Below, one piece after another: positions 37,533-46,916 of a stretch of DNA of 64,000 nucleotides. Below the pieces are notes generated by a model. It was given only the letters and a program-made list of their open reading frames with translations, ran no database searches and was not told the origin of the DNA. The stretch is from NCBI RefSeq assembly GCF_000378245.1, contig NZ_KB899506.1, positions 62,001-126,000 of the forward strand. The letters are read 5' to 3'. Position 1 is the stretch's first letter; each line of letters starts with the position of its first letter. The translations under genes and the position numbers were made by a program. Source of the DNA: Aromatoleum toluclasticum ATCC 700605. GTDB taxonomy: Bacteria; Pseudomonadota; Gammaproteobacteria; Burkholderiales; Rhodocyclaceae.

Positions 37533-38042
37533 TTGACCCCACCGACCCGCAACGGCGTCTTCAGCCGCATGGTCCTGCCATTCGCGCTGGTGCCACCGGT
37601 CATGATCCCGCTGGCGATGCGCGACCATGCCGCAGTCTATCGCCTCGATCCGGCGGGTTCGAACTGGGAATGGATCGCACTGCTGGTATTCGTCGCCGAG
37701 CTCGTCTCGGTGACCGTCGTCGCCGGCATGCTGCGGCTGACGACGCCCGCCGAAGCCTTGCGCCCCACCCGCGCCCGCGCCCTGGCGATCGCGGCCCGCG
37801 CGGCGGCGCCGCTGTGGACCTCCGCCGTGGTGCTCGCCGTCCCCAGCCTCGGTGCCCTCGTCGCCGCCCACCTCCTCGCCCATGCCATCGCGCTGCGCAG
37901 GCTCTACCTCGACCTGCGCGACGAATTGCGGCTGGACAACGACATCCAGGCACTCCACATCACCTATATGGCCTACAGCGTCGCGGCCATCCTGTGGGCG
38001 CCGGTCTTCGTCATGATCTTCGTCTCGCTGTCGCCCGGCTGA
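37533..38042 (+). CDS. Small four-helix membrane protein downstream of narL (Yip1-like)
   Basis: The 169-residue protein has four to five hydrophobic segments (about 13-30, 45-66, 90-115, 145-167). The pattern, including VLPFALVPPVMIPLAM at the start of the hydrophobic part, recalls the Yip1/YIP1 membrane family, sometimes found with nar genes in this group, but I am not certain. The TTG at 37533 is the start because GGAGG lies five bases upstream; the ATG at 37569 would remove the N-terminus. It starts 22 bp after narL and is probably cotranscribed. Function unknown. Confidence 0.65.
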   Translation: MTPPTRNGVFSRMVLPFALVPPVMIPLAMRDHAAVYRLDPAGSNWEWIALLVFVAELVSVTVVAGMLRLTTPAEALRPTRARALAIAARAAAPLWTSAVVLAVPSLGALVAAHLLAHAIALRRLYLDLRDELRLDNDIQALHITYMAYSVAAILWAPVFVMIFVSLSPG

Positions 38043-38093
38043 GACCTCCGGCCGCGGCGGTGTGCTTCCGACATACCCGCTGCGGTTTTTTCC

Positions 38094-38134
38094 TTATCCA
38101 AGATCAAGGAGTCGGCGCCGCCGGTTCCATAAAG
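38094..38134 (+). promoter_or_regulatory. FNR/DNR-like box and -10 element of nosZ
   Basis: TTATCCAAGATCAA (38094-38107) keeps the TT-N9-CAA frame of an FNR/DNR box, with a good right half (ATCAA) and a poor left half. CATAAA at 38129-38134 could be the -10; the start at about 38141 would lie 40.5 bp from the box centre, the class II distance. A stem-loop GCCCG-CTT-CGGGC (38145-38157) begins the leader. Confidence 0.55.
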
Positions 38135-38247
38135 TTACGTTAGCGCCCGCTTCGGGCTACGCAGCATGGGCGTGCCGTCACCCCGGCCCGCCCGCACCGG
38201 CAGAACACAGGCAAAACCCTCGACGCTTGAACAACGGAGCCCATCAC

Positions 38248-40197
38248 ATGTCCCAGGACCATAACAAGGATCAAAAGCTCGACGGCCAGCCCGACCCGAG
38301 CCGCCGCAAGTTTCTCAATACCGCCGCCTTCGCCGGTCTCGCCGGCGCCGGCCTGTCGGTCGGCCTTTCGGCCTGCAAGCAGGAGCAGGCACCCGCGCCC
38401 GCCGCTGCCCCCGCAGCCCATCCCGCAGCCGAGGCGGCTGAAGTCGGCAAATATGAAGTCGCCCCCGGCCAGCTCGATACCTACTACTCGTTCTCGAGCG
38501 GCGGTCACTCCGGCAACGTGCGCATCTACGGCCTGCCGTCGGGCCGCGAACTGAAGGCCATCCCGGTCTTCAACACCGATTGCCTGGTCGGCTGGGGCAT
38601 CACGAACGAATCGAAGGCGATCCTCGGCACCAAGCCGGACGGCAGCCTGAAGTACACGACCGGCGACACCCACCACGTGCATCCCTCGTACAAGGATGGC
38701 ACGTACGACGGCAAGTACCTGTTCGTGAACGACAAGATCCACGGCCGCATCGCCCGCGTTCGCCTCGACACGATGGAGTGCGACAAGATCACCGAGCTGC
38801 CCAACATGCAGGGCTATCACGGCACCTTCCCGGACAAGCGCGACCCGGTCGATCCGGCCATCAACTACACGACGCGCGTCTTCTGCGGCGCCGAGTTCTC
38901 GATCCCCCTGCCGAACAACGGCAGCAACATGGACAAGGTGGATCAGTACCGCTCGCTCTTCACGTGCGTGGATTCGGAATCGATGCAGGTGCGCTGGCAG
39001 GTGCTGATCGACGGCAACTGCGACCTCGTGGCCACCTCCTACGACGGCAAGATCGCCGCCACCAATCAGTACAACACGGAGATGGGCGTCCATTATCCCG
39101 AGACGATGGCGGCGGAACGCGATGCGTGCCTGTTCTTCAACGTCGCCCGGATCGAGGAGGCCGTCAAGGCCGGCAAGGTCACGTACATCGGTGACTCCAA
39201 GATCCCGGTCGTCGACGGGCGCCTGGCGTCGAACGCCGACCCCAAGACCGCGCTCACCTGCTACGTTCCCATCCCAAAGAACCCGCACGGCGTGAACATC
39301 AGCCCGGACGGCAAGTACTACGCCTGCTCGGGCAAACTGTCGCCCACGGCATCCGTGATCGCCCACGAACTGGTGCTGAAGTGGTTCGACGGTGACCTCA
39401 AGGAGCCGCGCGACGCCGTCGTCGCCGAACCGGAAATCGGCCTCGGCCCCCTGCACACCGGCTTCGACAACAAGGGCAACGCCTACACGACGCTGTTCCT
39501 CGACAGCCAGATCGTGAAGTGGAACGTGGAGGCCGCGATCAAGGCCTACCAGGGCGACAAGAACGTCACCGTCGTCGTGGACCGCATCGACGTGCATTAC
39601 CAGCCCGGCCACGGCTTCACCTCCATGGGTGAAACGAAGGAAGCGGACGGCAAGTTCTTCATCTCCGACAACAAGTTCTCCAAGGACCGCTTCCTGCCGG
39701 TCGGCCCGCTGCACGCCGAAACCGCGCAGATGATCGACATCAGCGGCGACAAGATGAAGCTGGTTGCCGACCACTCGGTGCTGTCCGAACCGCACGACTC
39801 CATCGTGATCCGCCGCGACATCATCAAGACGCGCCAGATCTACAACATGGACGAGTTCCCGAATGCCGTGAAGGACTTCAAGGACAGCGGCGTCTTCCGC
39901 GACGGCAAGAAGGTCACGATCAAGCTGACCAGCCAGGCGCCGGCTTACAGCCTGGGCGAGTTCAAGGTGAAGAAGGGCGACGAGGTCACGATCATCCTCA
40001 CCAACCACGACAAGGTGGAGGACCTGACGCACGGCTTCGCGATCCCGAAGTACGACATCAACTTCATCGTGAATCCGCAGGAAACCAAGTCCGTCACGTT
40101 CAAGGCCGACAAGCCGGGCGTCTACTGGTGCTACTGCACGCACTTCTGCCACGCGCTGCACCTGGAGATGCGCAGCCGCCTGATGGTCGAGGCCTGA
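38248..40197 (+). CDS. nosZ: Nitrous oxide reductase (clade I)
   Basis: The 649-residue periplasmic copper enzyme reduces N2O to N2. A Tat signal with SRRKFLNTAAFAG marks it as clade I, exported folded. The N-terminal part is the seven-bladed propeller that carries the CuZ histidines; the C-terminal cupredoxin has the CuA ligands Cys630, Cys634, His638 and Met641 in the WCYCTHFCHALHLEM segment. It has its own promoter and a strong terminator, so it can be expressed at a higher level than nosRDFYL. Confidence 0.97.
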   Translation: MSQDHNKDQKLDGQPDPSRRKFLNTAAFAGLAGAGLSVGLSACKQEQAPAPAAAPAAHPAAEAAEVGKYEVAPGQLDTYYSFSSGGHSGNVRIYGLPSGRELKAIPVFNTDCLVGWGITNESKAILGTKPDGSLKYTTGDTHHVHPSYKDGTYDGKYLFVNDKIHGRIARVRLDTMECDKITELPNMQGYHGTFPDKRDPVDPAINYTTRVFCGAEFSIPLPNNGSNMDKVDQYRSLFTCVDSESMQVRWQVLIDGNCDLVATSYDGKIAATNQYNTEMGVHYPETMAAERDACLFFNVARIEEAVKAGKVTYIGDSKIPVVDGRLASNADPKTALTCYVPIPKNPHGVNISPDGKYYACSGKLSPTASVIAHELVLKWFDGDLKEPRDAVVAEPEIGLGPLHTGFDNKGNAYTTLFLDSQIVKWNVEAAIKAYQGDKNVTVVVDRIDVHYQPGHGFTSMGETKEADGKFFISDNKFSKDRFLPVGPLHAETAQMIDISGDKMKLVADHSVLSEPHDSIVIRRDIIKTRQIYNMDEFPNAVKDFKDSGVFRDGKKVTIKLTSQAPAYSLGEFKVKKGDEVTIILTNHDKVEDLTHGFAIPKYDINFIVNPQETKSVTFKADKPGVYWCYCTHFCHALHLEMRSRLMVEA

Positions 40198-40281
40198 GCC
40201 TCCGCTACGACTGCGCCGGAGCGACACCGCTTTCGGCGCGGTAATCCTGCTCCTGCAAAGGGGTAACGATGGGTGACTCTC

Positions 40282-40308
40282 GAGGGGCCGTGCGCCCCTC
40301 CTTTTTTT
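40282..40308 (+). terminator. Rho-independent terminator of nosZ
   Basis: GAGGGGC (40282-40288) and GCCCCTC (40294-40300) form a perfect stem with a 5-nt loop, followed by C and seven T. It is the clearest intrinsic terminator in the window, 85 bp after the nosZ stop. Confidence 0.92.
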
Positions 40309-40338
40309 CGCGCGGCGAAGACGATGAATTTGTACCAA

Positions 40339-40380
40339 TTGATCGGAAACAATTACGTCCCGAGATCCTGTTTCTAGACT
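40339..40380 (+). promoter_or_regulatory. FNR/DNR box and -10 element of nosR
   Basis: TTGATCGGAAACAA (40339-40352) differs from TTGAT-N4-ATCAA at one base. TAGACT (40375-40380) is a fair -10 and predicts a start at about 40387, 41.5 bp from the box centre, the class II position. The start would be 23 bp before the nosR ATG. Confidence 0.8.
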
Positions 40381-40409
40381 GCACCCAGTCCCGCCGATCG
40401 GAAAGTGTC

Positions 40410-42605
40410 ATGAATTATTTGGCTGCACTCCGCAATACCCTGCTGTCCGTCGTGCTTTCATCGACCGCAGCGCTCGCTTTGGCCAACACCTACGAAGCGA
40501 AGTTGCCGGACGAGATCAACACCGCCCCCGAACTGTGCAAGTACGCGCCCTGCACCGAGGTCCTGCCCGGTGCGACGTCCTTCTCGGAACGTAAGGGTCA
40601 GCCCCCCTACGTGGAAGCTTATGCGGAGGAAGGCGGCAAGAAGAAGCTCGTCGGCTACGTCATGCTATCGACCGACATCACCGACACCCCAGCCTACTCG
40701 GGCAAGCCCGTGATCACCCTGATCGGCATGGACACCGGGGGACGCTTCGTCGGCGTCAAGATCCTCAAGCACTCCGAGCCGATCCTGCTGCTGGGCATCC
40801 CCGAATCGTCGCTGGTCCGCTTCAACCAGCAGTACCTCAACAAGTTCGTCGGCGACAACATCGAGATCGGCCAATCCCGTCCCGAAGAGAACATCATCGG
40901 ACTCGACGCGATCTCGGGTGCGACCGTCACCGTCATCGCGCAGAACCAGGTCATGATGACCTCGGGCACCTCGGTCGCGCGCCAGGTCGGCATCCTCAAG
41001 CCGACCATCCGCGAACAGGCGAAGTTCGTCGACAGCGGCATCAAACCCGACTGGGCGAGCCTCGTGAAGGAAGGCGCCGTCAAGCGCATCGTCGTGACAC
41101 CCGAGCAGGTCGGCCTCCCGCGCGGAGGCGAACCGTTCATCGACCTGTGGTTCGGCTACCTCAACCAACCCGACATCGGCCGCGCCGTCCTCGGCGACGG
41201 CCCGTACAACAGCCTGATGTCCGGCCTCAAGGAAGGCGAACACGCACTCTTCGTGATCCGCAGCGGCGGCGCCCAGTCGTTCAAGGGGTCGGGCTTCGTG
41301 CGCGGCGGCATCTACGACCGGGTGCAGGTCCGCCAGGGCGCCGACTCCTTCACCTTCCGCGACACCGACGCCTTCAACCTCTACGGCGTCGCCGCGCCCG
41401 GAGCGCCCGCGTTCAACGAGTCGGCGATCTTCATCGTCCGCTCCAAGGCCTTCTCGGCAGCGTATCCGTGGAAGTTCGTGTTCCTCGGCAACCGCGTCGA
41501 TCGCGCGACCGGTGCACGCAGCTTCGCCAACTTCGACACCGAATACTGGCTGCCCGCACAGTACCTGCAGGGCGGCCGCCCTGAAGTCGTCAAGCCCGAC
41601 GCTCCTTGGGTGCGCGTATGGAAGACCCGGGCAGTCGAGATCGCCCTGTTTGCCGCGCTCCTGATCGCCGTGGCCACCGTCTACGCGTTCCGCGACAAAC
41701 TCACGCGCCGCGCAACGCACAAGAACAAGTGGCCTGTGAATGTGTTCAAGTACGGTGCCTGGATCATCAGCATCGGGTTCGTCGGCTTCGGCATGCTCGC
41801 GCAGCCCTCGATCACGCAGGTGCTCACCTGGTTCCACGCCCTGCTGTTCCAGTGGACATGGGAGTTGTTCCTGTCCGACCCCTTCATCTTCCTGTTCTGG
41901 ATCTTCATCATCGTCACGGTGTTCGTCTGGGGCCGGGGACTCTTCTGCGGCTGGCTGTGCCCCTTCGGCTCGCTGTCGGAACTGCTGTACAAGGTCGGCG
42001 GCGCCGTGGGCCTCAAGCGCTTCCAGTTCCAGTTGCCGCGCAGATGGCACAACCGTCTGAAATGGGTGAAGTACGGCGTTTTCTTCGGCCTGCTGGCAGT
42101 GTCCTTCTTCTCGATGGGGCTGGCCGAGAAGCTCGCCGAGGTCGAACCCTTCAAGACGACTTTCCTCGTCGGCCTGTTCAATCGCAGCTGGCCCTACACG
42201 CTCTTTGCCGCAGGTCTGCTGGGCCTGTCGATCTTCACCGAACGGCCGTTCTGCAAGTACCTGTGCCCGCTCGGCGCGTCGCTGGCGATGCCTTCGACCT
42301 TCCGCTGGTTCGGCTTGAAGCGCAAGCAGGAATGCAGCAGCTGCAAGGCCTGCGCGGTCGGCTGCGGTTCGCAGGCGATCGACGAGAATGGCCGCATCGA
42401 TCACCGCGAATGCCTGCACTGCCTCGACTGCATGGTGCTCTACACTGACGACCACGCCTGCCCGCCGCTCGCGCAGGAACGCAAGCGCCGCACCAAGGCC
42501 GGCCTGGCGCTGACGCCCATCGGCGCCGACGGCTACTTCATCCCGATCCAGCCCGTGCCTGCCCGCGCCGACGCGGCGGCCATGAAGAACTCCATCAAGA
42601 ACTGA
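40410..42605 (+). CDS. nosR: NosR, FMN-binding electron donor / regulator for N2O reduction
   Basis: The 731-residue inner-membrane protein has a signal/anchor, a periplasmic flavin domain with the flavinylation motif around Thr172 (ISGATVT), five to six helices with two CP motifs (GRGLFCGWLCPFGS and CKYLCPLGA), and a cytoplasmic polyferredoxin end (CSSCKACAVGC, CLHCLDC). NosR is thought to bring electrons to NosZ. An open frame extends upstream but would include the terminator and FNR box, so the ATG at 40410 is used. It opens the nosR-orf-nosDFYL unit. Confidence 0.95.
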   Translation: MNYLAALRNTLLSVVLSSTAALALANTYEAKLPDEINTAPELCKYAPCTEVLPGATSFSERKGQPPYVEAYAEEGGKKKLVGYVMLSTDITDTPAYSGKPVITLIGMDTGGRFVGVKILKHSEPILLLGIPESSLVRFNQQYLNKFVGDNIEIGQSRPEENIIGLDAISGATVTVIAQNQVMMTSGTSVARQVGILKPTIREQAKFVDSGIKPDWASLVKEGAVKRIVVTPEQVGLPRGGEPFIDLWFGYLNQPDIGRAVLGDGPYNSLMSGLKEGEHALFVIRSGGAQSFKGSGFVRGGIYDRVQVRQGADSFTFRDTDAFNLYGVAAPGAPAFNESAIFIVRSKAFSAAYPWKFVFLGNRVDRATGARSFANFDTEYWLPAQYLQGGRPEVVKPDAPWVRVWKTRAVEIALFAALLIAVATVYAFRDKLTRRATHKNKWPVNVFKYGAWIISIGFVGFGMLAQPSITQVLTWFHALLFQWTWELFLSDPFIFLFWIFIIVTVFVWGRGLFCGWLCPFGSLSELLYKVGGAVGLKRFQFQLPRRWHNRLKWVKYGVFFGLLAVSFFSMGLAEKLAEVEPFKTTFLVGLFNRSWPYTLFAAGLLGLSIFTERPFCKYLCPLGASLAMPSTFRWFGLKRKQECSSCKACAVGCGSQAIDENGRIDHRECLHCLDCMVLYTDDHACPPLAQERKRRTKAGLALTPIGADGYFIPIQPVPARADAAAMKNSIKN

Positions 42606-42623
42606 ATTCCGGAGCCGTCTGCA

Positions 42624-43058
42624 ATGGTCAATCCGAAAATGCCGACCGATCCCGCCGAGCCGCCCTACGCCTCAACGGATAGCGTCCTGCACCTGTTCGC
42701 TGCCGAAGTGTGGGACCACCTGTGGCCGTGGAGCCACCACGGCTTTCAGCGCCAACGCGCCCTGCACGCCGCCAGTATTGCGCTGGCACTGGCGGCAAGC
42801 GTCGTGTGGGTGCTCGCCGCAATGGGCCAGATGCAGGCCGGTGCGTTGATCGGCTGGTGGTTCGGCTGGAGCGTGTTCGAGGTCGTCGTGCGCCTCGGCT
42901 CCAAACCCTATGTCAAGGACGGCCCATGGTGGGGGCGGCGCTATCGCGTAGCGAACACGATGGACATGGTCTGTTACGTCGGCTTCAAGAACCTGCTGAT
43001 CGGCGCCACACTGTTCATCGTATTGAAATCCAGCGGATTCCTGATCGTTCAGGGCTGA
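42624..43058 (+). CDS. Unassigned small membrane protein in nos operon
   Basis: A 144-residue protein with three likely helices (about 47-69, 75-93 and 112-140) and a soluble N-terminus rich in Trp/His (EVWDHLWPWSHHGF). I cannot assign a family. It sits between nosR and nosD with 18-bp and 3-bp gaps, in a place where P. stutzeri has no gene, so it is probably a nos accessory factor specific to this group. The central FGWSVFEVVVRLGSKPYVKDG stretch ends in a polar loop that may face the cytoplasm. Confidence 0.7.
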   Translation: MVNPKMPTDPAEPPYASTDSVLHLFAAEVWDHLWPWSHHGFQRQRALHAASIALALAASVVWVLAAMGQMQAGALIGWWFGWSVFEVVVRLGSKPYVKDGPWWGRRYRVANTMDMVCYVGFKNLLIGATLFIVLKSSGFLIVQG

Positions 43059-43061
43059 TCG

Positions 43062-44360
43062 ATGGTTCGCATGACGACATCGCTCGCGAGGACACTGCGC
43101 CATGCCTGCATCGGAGCGTTCGCGCTACTGTGCGGCACGCCGCTATGGGCCGCGATGCTCGCGGTCTCCCCGGGCGAGTCGATCCAGGCAGCGATCGAGC
43201 GCGCCGCCCCCGGCGATGTCGTCGAGGTCGCGCGCGGCCACTACACCGAAAACCTGCTGATCGCCAAACCGCTCACGCTACGGGGCATCCAGCGCCCGAC
43301 CGTCAGCGGCGGCCAGAAGGGCGATACGATTCGCGTCACCTCGCCCGACGTCGTGATCGACGGTCTGATCGTGCGCGACTCGGGCGACGATCTGGGCGCA
43401 CAGAACGCGGGGATCTACCTCCGTCCCGGCTCCGACCGCGCCGTCGTGCGCAACTGCGACCTGACCTACAACCTGTTCGGACTGTGGATCGAAAAGGTCA
43501 AGGATGTCCGCATCGAAGGCAACGTCATCACCGGCAAACGCGACTATCGCTCCGCCAGCCGCGGCAATGGCATCCAGCTCTACAACACCACCGGCGCACA
43601 GATCGTGGGCAACCGGATCAGCTTCGTGCGCGACGCGATCTACGTCGACGTCTCGCACCATGCCGTGTTCCGCGGCAACCGCCTGCACCACAGCCGCTAC
43701 GGCACGCACTATATGAACTCCTACTACAACCTGTGGGAGGACAACGACGTCTACATGAACCGCGGCGGCCTCGCCTTGATGGAAGTGCGCGACCAAACGG
43801 TCAGGAACAATCGCGCGTGGGCCAATTCCGACCATGGCATCATGCTGCGCACGATCCAGGACTCGGTCGTCGAGAACAACGTCGTCGCCGGCAACAACCG
43901 CGGTTTCTTCGTCTACGACGCCGAGTACAACACGCTGCGCGGCAACCTCGTCGTCGACAACGTCGTCGGCGTGCACCTGTGGGCGGGCTCGAAGAACAAT
44001 GTCGTCGAGACCAACGATTTCGTCAGCAACCGCGAGCAGGTGCGCTACGTCGGCGCCAAGGACGAGTTGTGGGGAATCAAGGACGGCAATCACTGGAGCA
44101 ATTACCTTGGCTGGGACCGCGACGGCGACGGTCACGGCGATGTGCCCTACGAGGCCAATGACCTCGTCGACCGCCTGTCGTGGCAGCACCCGATGATGAA
44201 ACTGCTGCTTGGGAGCCCCGCAGTGCAGACGCTGCGCCTCGTGGGCCAGCAGTTCCCGCTGCTGCGCGCACCGAGCGTGGTCGACCCGAAGCCGCGCATG
44301 CTGCCCAAGAACAACAACTGGAGAGAATGGCTTGGCAGGTACTTCCCCGGCTCCCGCTGA
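43062..44360 (+). CDS. nosD: NosD, periplasmic copper/sulfur maturation protein
   Basis: The 432-residue protein has a Sec signal peptide (about 1-31, cut near TPLWA-A) and a parallel beta-helix made of NosD/CASH repeats, as in other NosD proteins. It works with the NosFY ABC transporter in building the CuZ site of NosZ. The ATG at 43062 is 3 bp after the previous stop; an ATG at 43071 is also possible. Its last 29 bp overlap nosF in another frame. Confidence 0.94.
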   Translation: MVRMTTSLARTLRHACIGAFALLCGTPLWAAMLAVSPGESIQAAIERAAPGDVVEVARGHYTENLLIAKPLTLRGIQRPTVSGGQKGDTIRVTSPDVVIDGLIVRDSGDDLGAQNAGIYLRPGSDRAVVRNCDLTYNLFGLWIEKVKDVRIEGNVITGKRDYRSASRGNGIQLYNTTGAQIVGNRISFVRDAIYVDVSHHAVFRGNRLHHSRYGTHYMNSYYNLWEDNDVYMNRGGLALMEVRDQTVRNNRAWANSDHGIMLRTIQDSVVENNVVAGNNRGFFVYDAEYNTLRGNLVVDNVVGVHLWAGSKNNVVETNDFVSNREQVRYVGAKDELWGIKDGNHWSNYLGWDRDGDGHGDVPYEANDLVDRLSWQHPMMKLLLGSPAVQTLRLVGQQFPLLRAPSVVDPKPRMLPKNNNWREWLGRYFPGSR

Positions 44361-45273
44361 AACGGGAGCGTCCGTAATCGCCGTGCACGGTGCCACCAAG
44401 CATTACGGTGTCGTCCGTGCCGTCGACGGTGTCGACCTCGAGGTCGCGCCAGGCGAACTGTTCGGCCTGATCGGGCACAACGGCGCCGGCAAGAGCACCC
44501 TGTTCAAGATGATGCTGGGCCTGATCCCGGCCACCGCCGGCGACATCCGCATCGACGGCTCGCCCGTCACCGGCAGCGGCTTCCGCGCAGTGCGCCGCAA
44601 GATCGGCTACCTGCCCGAGAACGTCGTCCTGTACGACAACCTCACCGGCTTCGAGACGCTCGAATTCTTCGCCCGCCTGAAGGGCGTCGCCGCAAGCGAG
44701 TGCGGCCCCGCGCTCGAACGCGTCGGCCTCACCCACGCCGCGCGCCGCCGCGTGCGCGAATACTCCAAGGGCATGCGCCAGCGCCTCGGCTTCGCGCAGG
44801 CGCTGCTCGGGAAACCGCGCATCCTGTTCCTCGACGAACCCACCACCGGCCTCGATCCGGAGGCGATCCGCGAGTTCTACATGATCCTGCGCGGCCTCAA
44901 GGCCGACGGCGTGACGATGATCCTCACTTCACACATCCTCGCCGAGATCCAGGAGCGCGTAGACCGCCTCGCGGTCATGGCCGCCGGCAAGCTGCAGGCG
45001 GTGGGCACCGTGCAGGGCCTGCGCGAACAGATGGACCTGCCGCTGTGGTTCCACGTGCGCCTCGCGCACGACGATTTCGACCACGTCCGCACCGTACTGG
45101 GCGGCCTGCCGGTCATGGCCGTCGAAGCGCGCGAGGACCACGTCGCAGTCGAATGCCGGCGCGAATCCAAGATGCTCGTGATGCAGGCGCTCGCCTCGCT
45201 CGGCGACAAGGTGCTCGACCTGCACGTGCACGAACCCTCGCTCGAAGACGTGTTCTTCGGCTTCTCCGACTGA
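44332..45273 (+). CDS. nosF: NosF, ABC transporter ATPase
   Basis: The 313-residue ATPase has Walker A GHNGAGKST, the signature YSKGMRQRLG and Walker B ILFLDEPT, and powers the NosDFY maturation transporter. No ATG fits; the TTG at 44332 has GGAGAG six bases upstream and gives an N-terminus of normal length, overlapping nosD by 29 bp. The C-terminal 90 residues are the usual non-catalytic NosF domain. Confidence 0.92.
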   Translation: MAGTSPAPAETGASVIAVHGATKHYGVVRAVDGVDLEVAPGELFGLIGHNGAGKSTLFKMMLGLIPATAGDIRIDGSPVTGSGFRAVRRKIGYLPENVVLYDNLTGFETLEFFARLKGVAASECGPALERVGLTHAARRRVREYSKGMRQRLGFAQALLGKPRILFLDEPTTGLDPEAIREFYMILRGLKADGVTMILTSHILAEIQERVDRLAVMAAGKLQAVGTVQGLREQMDLPLWFHVRLAHDDFDHVRTVLGGLPVMAVEAREDHVAVECRRESKMLVMQALASLGDKVLDLHVHEPSLEDVFFGFSD

Positions 45274-45285
45274 GGCGCGACGCAC

Positions 45286-46101
45286 ATGGAAATCCGTCAG
45301 ATCGCCACCCTCGCCGGCAAGGAATTCTGGGACCGCATCCGCAACCGCTGGGTGCTCGCGGTCGCGCTCGTGTTCACCGTCTTCGCGCTCGTCATCGCCT
45401 ACTTCGGCGGCGCGCAGCAGGGCACCGTGGGCTTCCGCTCGATCGAGTTCACGATCGCCAGCCTCGTCTCGCTCGTGATCTACCTCGTCCCGCTGATCGC
45501 GCTGGTGCTCGGCTTCGACGCCATCGTCGGAGAGCGCGAACGCGGCTCGCTCGACCTACTGCTGTCGATGCCGATCACGCGCTTCGAGCTGCTGCTCGGC
45601 AAGTACCTCGGCCTCGCCGGCGCGCTTGCCTTCTCGACCATCGCCGGCTTCGGCCTCGTCGCCGTCGTGCTCGCGTCGCAGCTGACCCTCACCGCACTCT
45701 TCCACTTCTTCGGCTTCATGCTGAGCTCGGTGCTGCTGGGCCTGGCCTTCCTCAGCCTCGCAGTGATGGTCTCGACCTTCGCTGCGGACCGCACCCGCGC
45801 GTCGGGCATGGCAATCGCGCTGTGGTTCTTCTTCGTGCTGGTGTTCGACCTGCTGCTGCTCGGCGCGCTGGTCGTCACCGGCGGCAAGTACGGTGGTGAA
45901 ATCTTCCCCTACCTGCTGCTCCTGAATCCCGCCGACGTTTTCCGCATCCTCAACATCTTCACCCTCGACGACGTCCGCACGCTGTACGGACTCGCGACCG
46001 TATTCCCCCGCGCGCTGGCCGAACCCTGGCTACTCGGCCTCGTGATGGCCGCGTGGATCGCAGCGCCCCTGGGCGTTGCCGCATGGAGATTCCGCAAATG
46101 A
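45286..46101 (+). CDS. nosY: NosY, ABC transporter permease
   Basis: The 271-residue inner-membrane permease has six predicted helices and the ABC-2 type loop EFWDRIRNRW at the N-terminus plus GERERGSLDLLLSMPITR, the coupling region for NosF. It completes the NosDFY transporter for NosZ maturation. Its stop overlaps the nosL ATG by ATGA. Confidence 0.94.
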   Translation: MEIRQIATLAGKEFWDRIRNRWVLAVALVFTVFALVIAYFGGAQQGTVGFRSIEFTIASLVSLVIYLVPLIALVLGFDAIVGERERGSLDLLLSMPITRFELLLGKYLGLAGALAFSTIAGFGLVAVVLASQLTLTALFHFFGFMLSSVLLGLAFLSLAVMVSTFAADRTRASGMAIALWFFFVLVFDLLLLGALVVTGGKYGGEIFPYLLLLNPADVFRILNIFTLDDVRTLYGLATVFPRALAEPWLLGLVMAAWIAAPLGVAAWRFRK

Positions 46102-46634
46102 TTTTTCCCATCCTGCCCTTCCGAACGCCCCTGCTCGCCGCCCTCGCAGCCGGCCTCCTCGCCGCCTGCAGCCCCGGCGGCGGCGACGGCGGCAAGAAGC
46201 TCGCCGCGGTCGAGATCGACCAGAGCACCGCCTGCTCGCTCGACGGCATGCTGCTCTCCGACTACCCCGGTCCGAAGGCACAGATCTTCTACGCCGACCG
46301 CCCGGAGCCCGAGTTCTTCTGCGACACGGTCGAAATGTTCAGCATCTACCTGAAGCCCGAGCAGGTGCGTCCGGTGAAGGCGCTCTTCGTGCAGGACATG
46401 GGCAAGGCGGACTGGGACCAGCCGCGCGGCGCATGGATCGACGCGAAGACCGCCTGGTACGTGCTCGGCAGCTCGCGCCACGGCTCGATGGGGCCGACGA
46501 TAGGCTCCTTCGCGCAGCAGGCGGATGCCGAGAAATTCGCCCAGGCACACGGCGGCAAGGCCCTCGCCTTCGACTCCATCACCCCCGACATGGCCGTGTT
46601 GGACGGCGGAGCCCTCCACGACAGCAAGATGTGA
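46098..46634 (+). CDS. nosL: NosL, copper chaperone lipoprotein
   Basis: The 178-residue protein has a lipoprotein signal with lipobox LAAC and Cys24, and the NosL copper-binding region starting CSLDGMLLSDYPGPKAQIF. NosL delivers Cu(I) for NosZ assembly. The ATG at 46098 (ATGA overlap with nosY, GGAGAT seven bases upstream) is chosen; an ATG at 46083 adds five residues before the signal. Confidence 0.92.
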   Translation: MIFPILPFRTPLLAALAAGLLAACSPGGGDGGKKLAAVEIDQSTACSLDGMLLSDYPGPKAQIFYADRPEPEFFCDTVEMFSIYLKPEQVRPVKALFVQDMGKADWDQPRGAWIDAKTAWYVLGSSRHGSMGPTIGSFAQQADAEKFAQAHGGKALAFDSITPDMAVLDGGALHDSKM

Positions 46635-46643
46635 GCGACGATC

Positions 46644-46916
46644 ATGGCTAGTTTCTACGACGACTTCGAGTTCGACGACGCGCAACAGCTCGAACAACTG
46701 TCACGGCTGATTTTCGAGCTGCGCGAGAACCGGGACGCGATCCTCAAGGCCAGCGGCGCAGCCGACGAGATCGAGCTGCTGGAGCGGATCTACAACGGCG
46801 CGATCCCGGAGCACCCTTCGTACGAGCACTATCTCAGTGCCCGCATCCTGGCCGATACGCGCGAAACCGTGCGCGCGATGATGGCCGAATGCCTTAGCGA
46901 GGCCCGACGGACATGA
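46644..46916 (+). CDS. Hypothetical 90-residue protein in nos operon
   Basis: An acidic, mostly helical protein without cysteines, signal peptide or membrane segment. I do not recognise it. It begins 9 bp after nosL and its stop overlaps the next ATG by four bases, so it is part of the nos transcript and translated together with its neighbour. A helper role in nos maturation is suggested only by position. Confidence 0.68.
   Translation: MASFYDDFEFDDAQQLEQLSRLIFELRENRDAILKASGAADEIELLERIYNGAIPEHPSYEHYLSARILADTRETVRAMMAECLSEARRT

Noticed and set aside
40269-40409. Upstream in-frame extension of nosR
   Set aside because: It would include the nosZ terminator and the FNR box; the chosen start gives a normal signal sequence.
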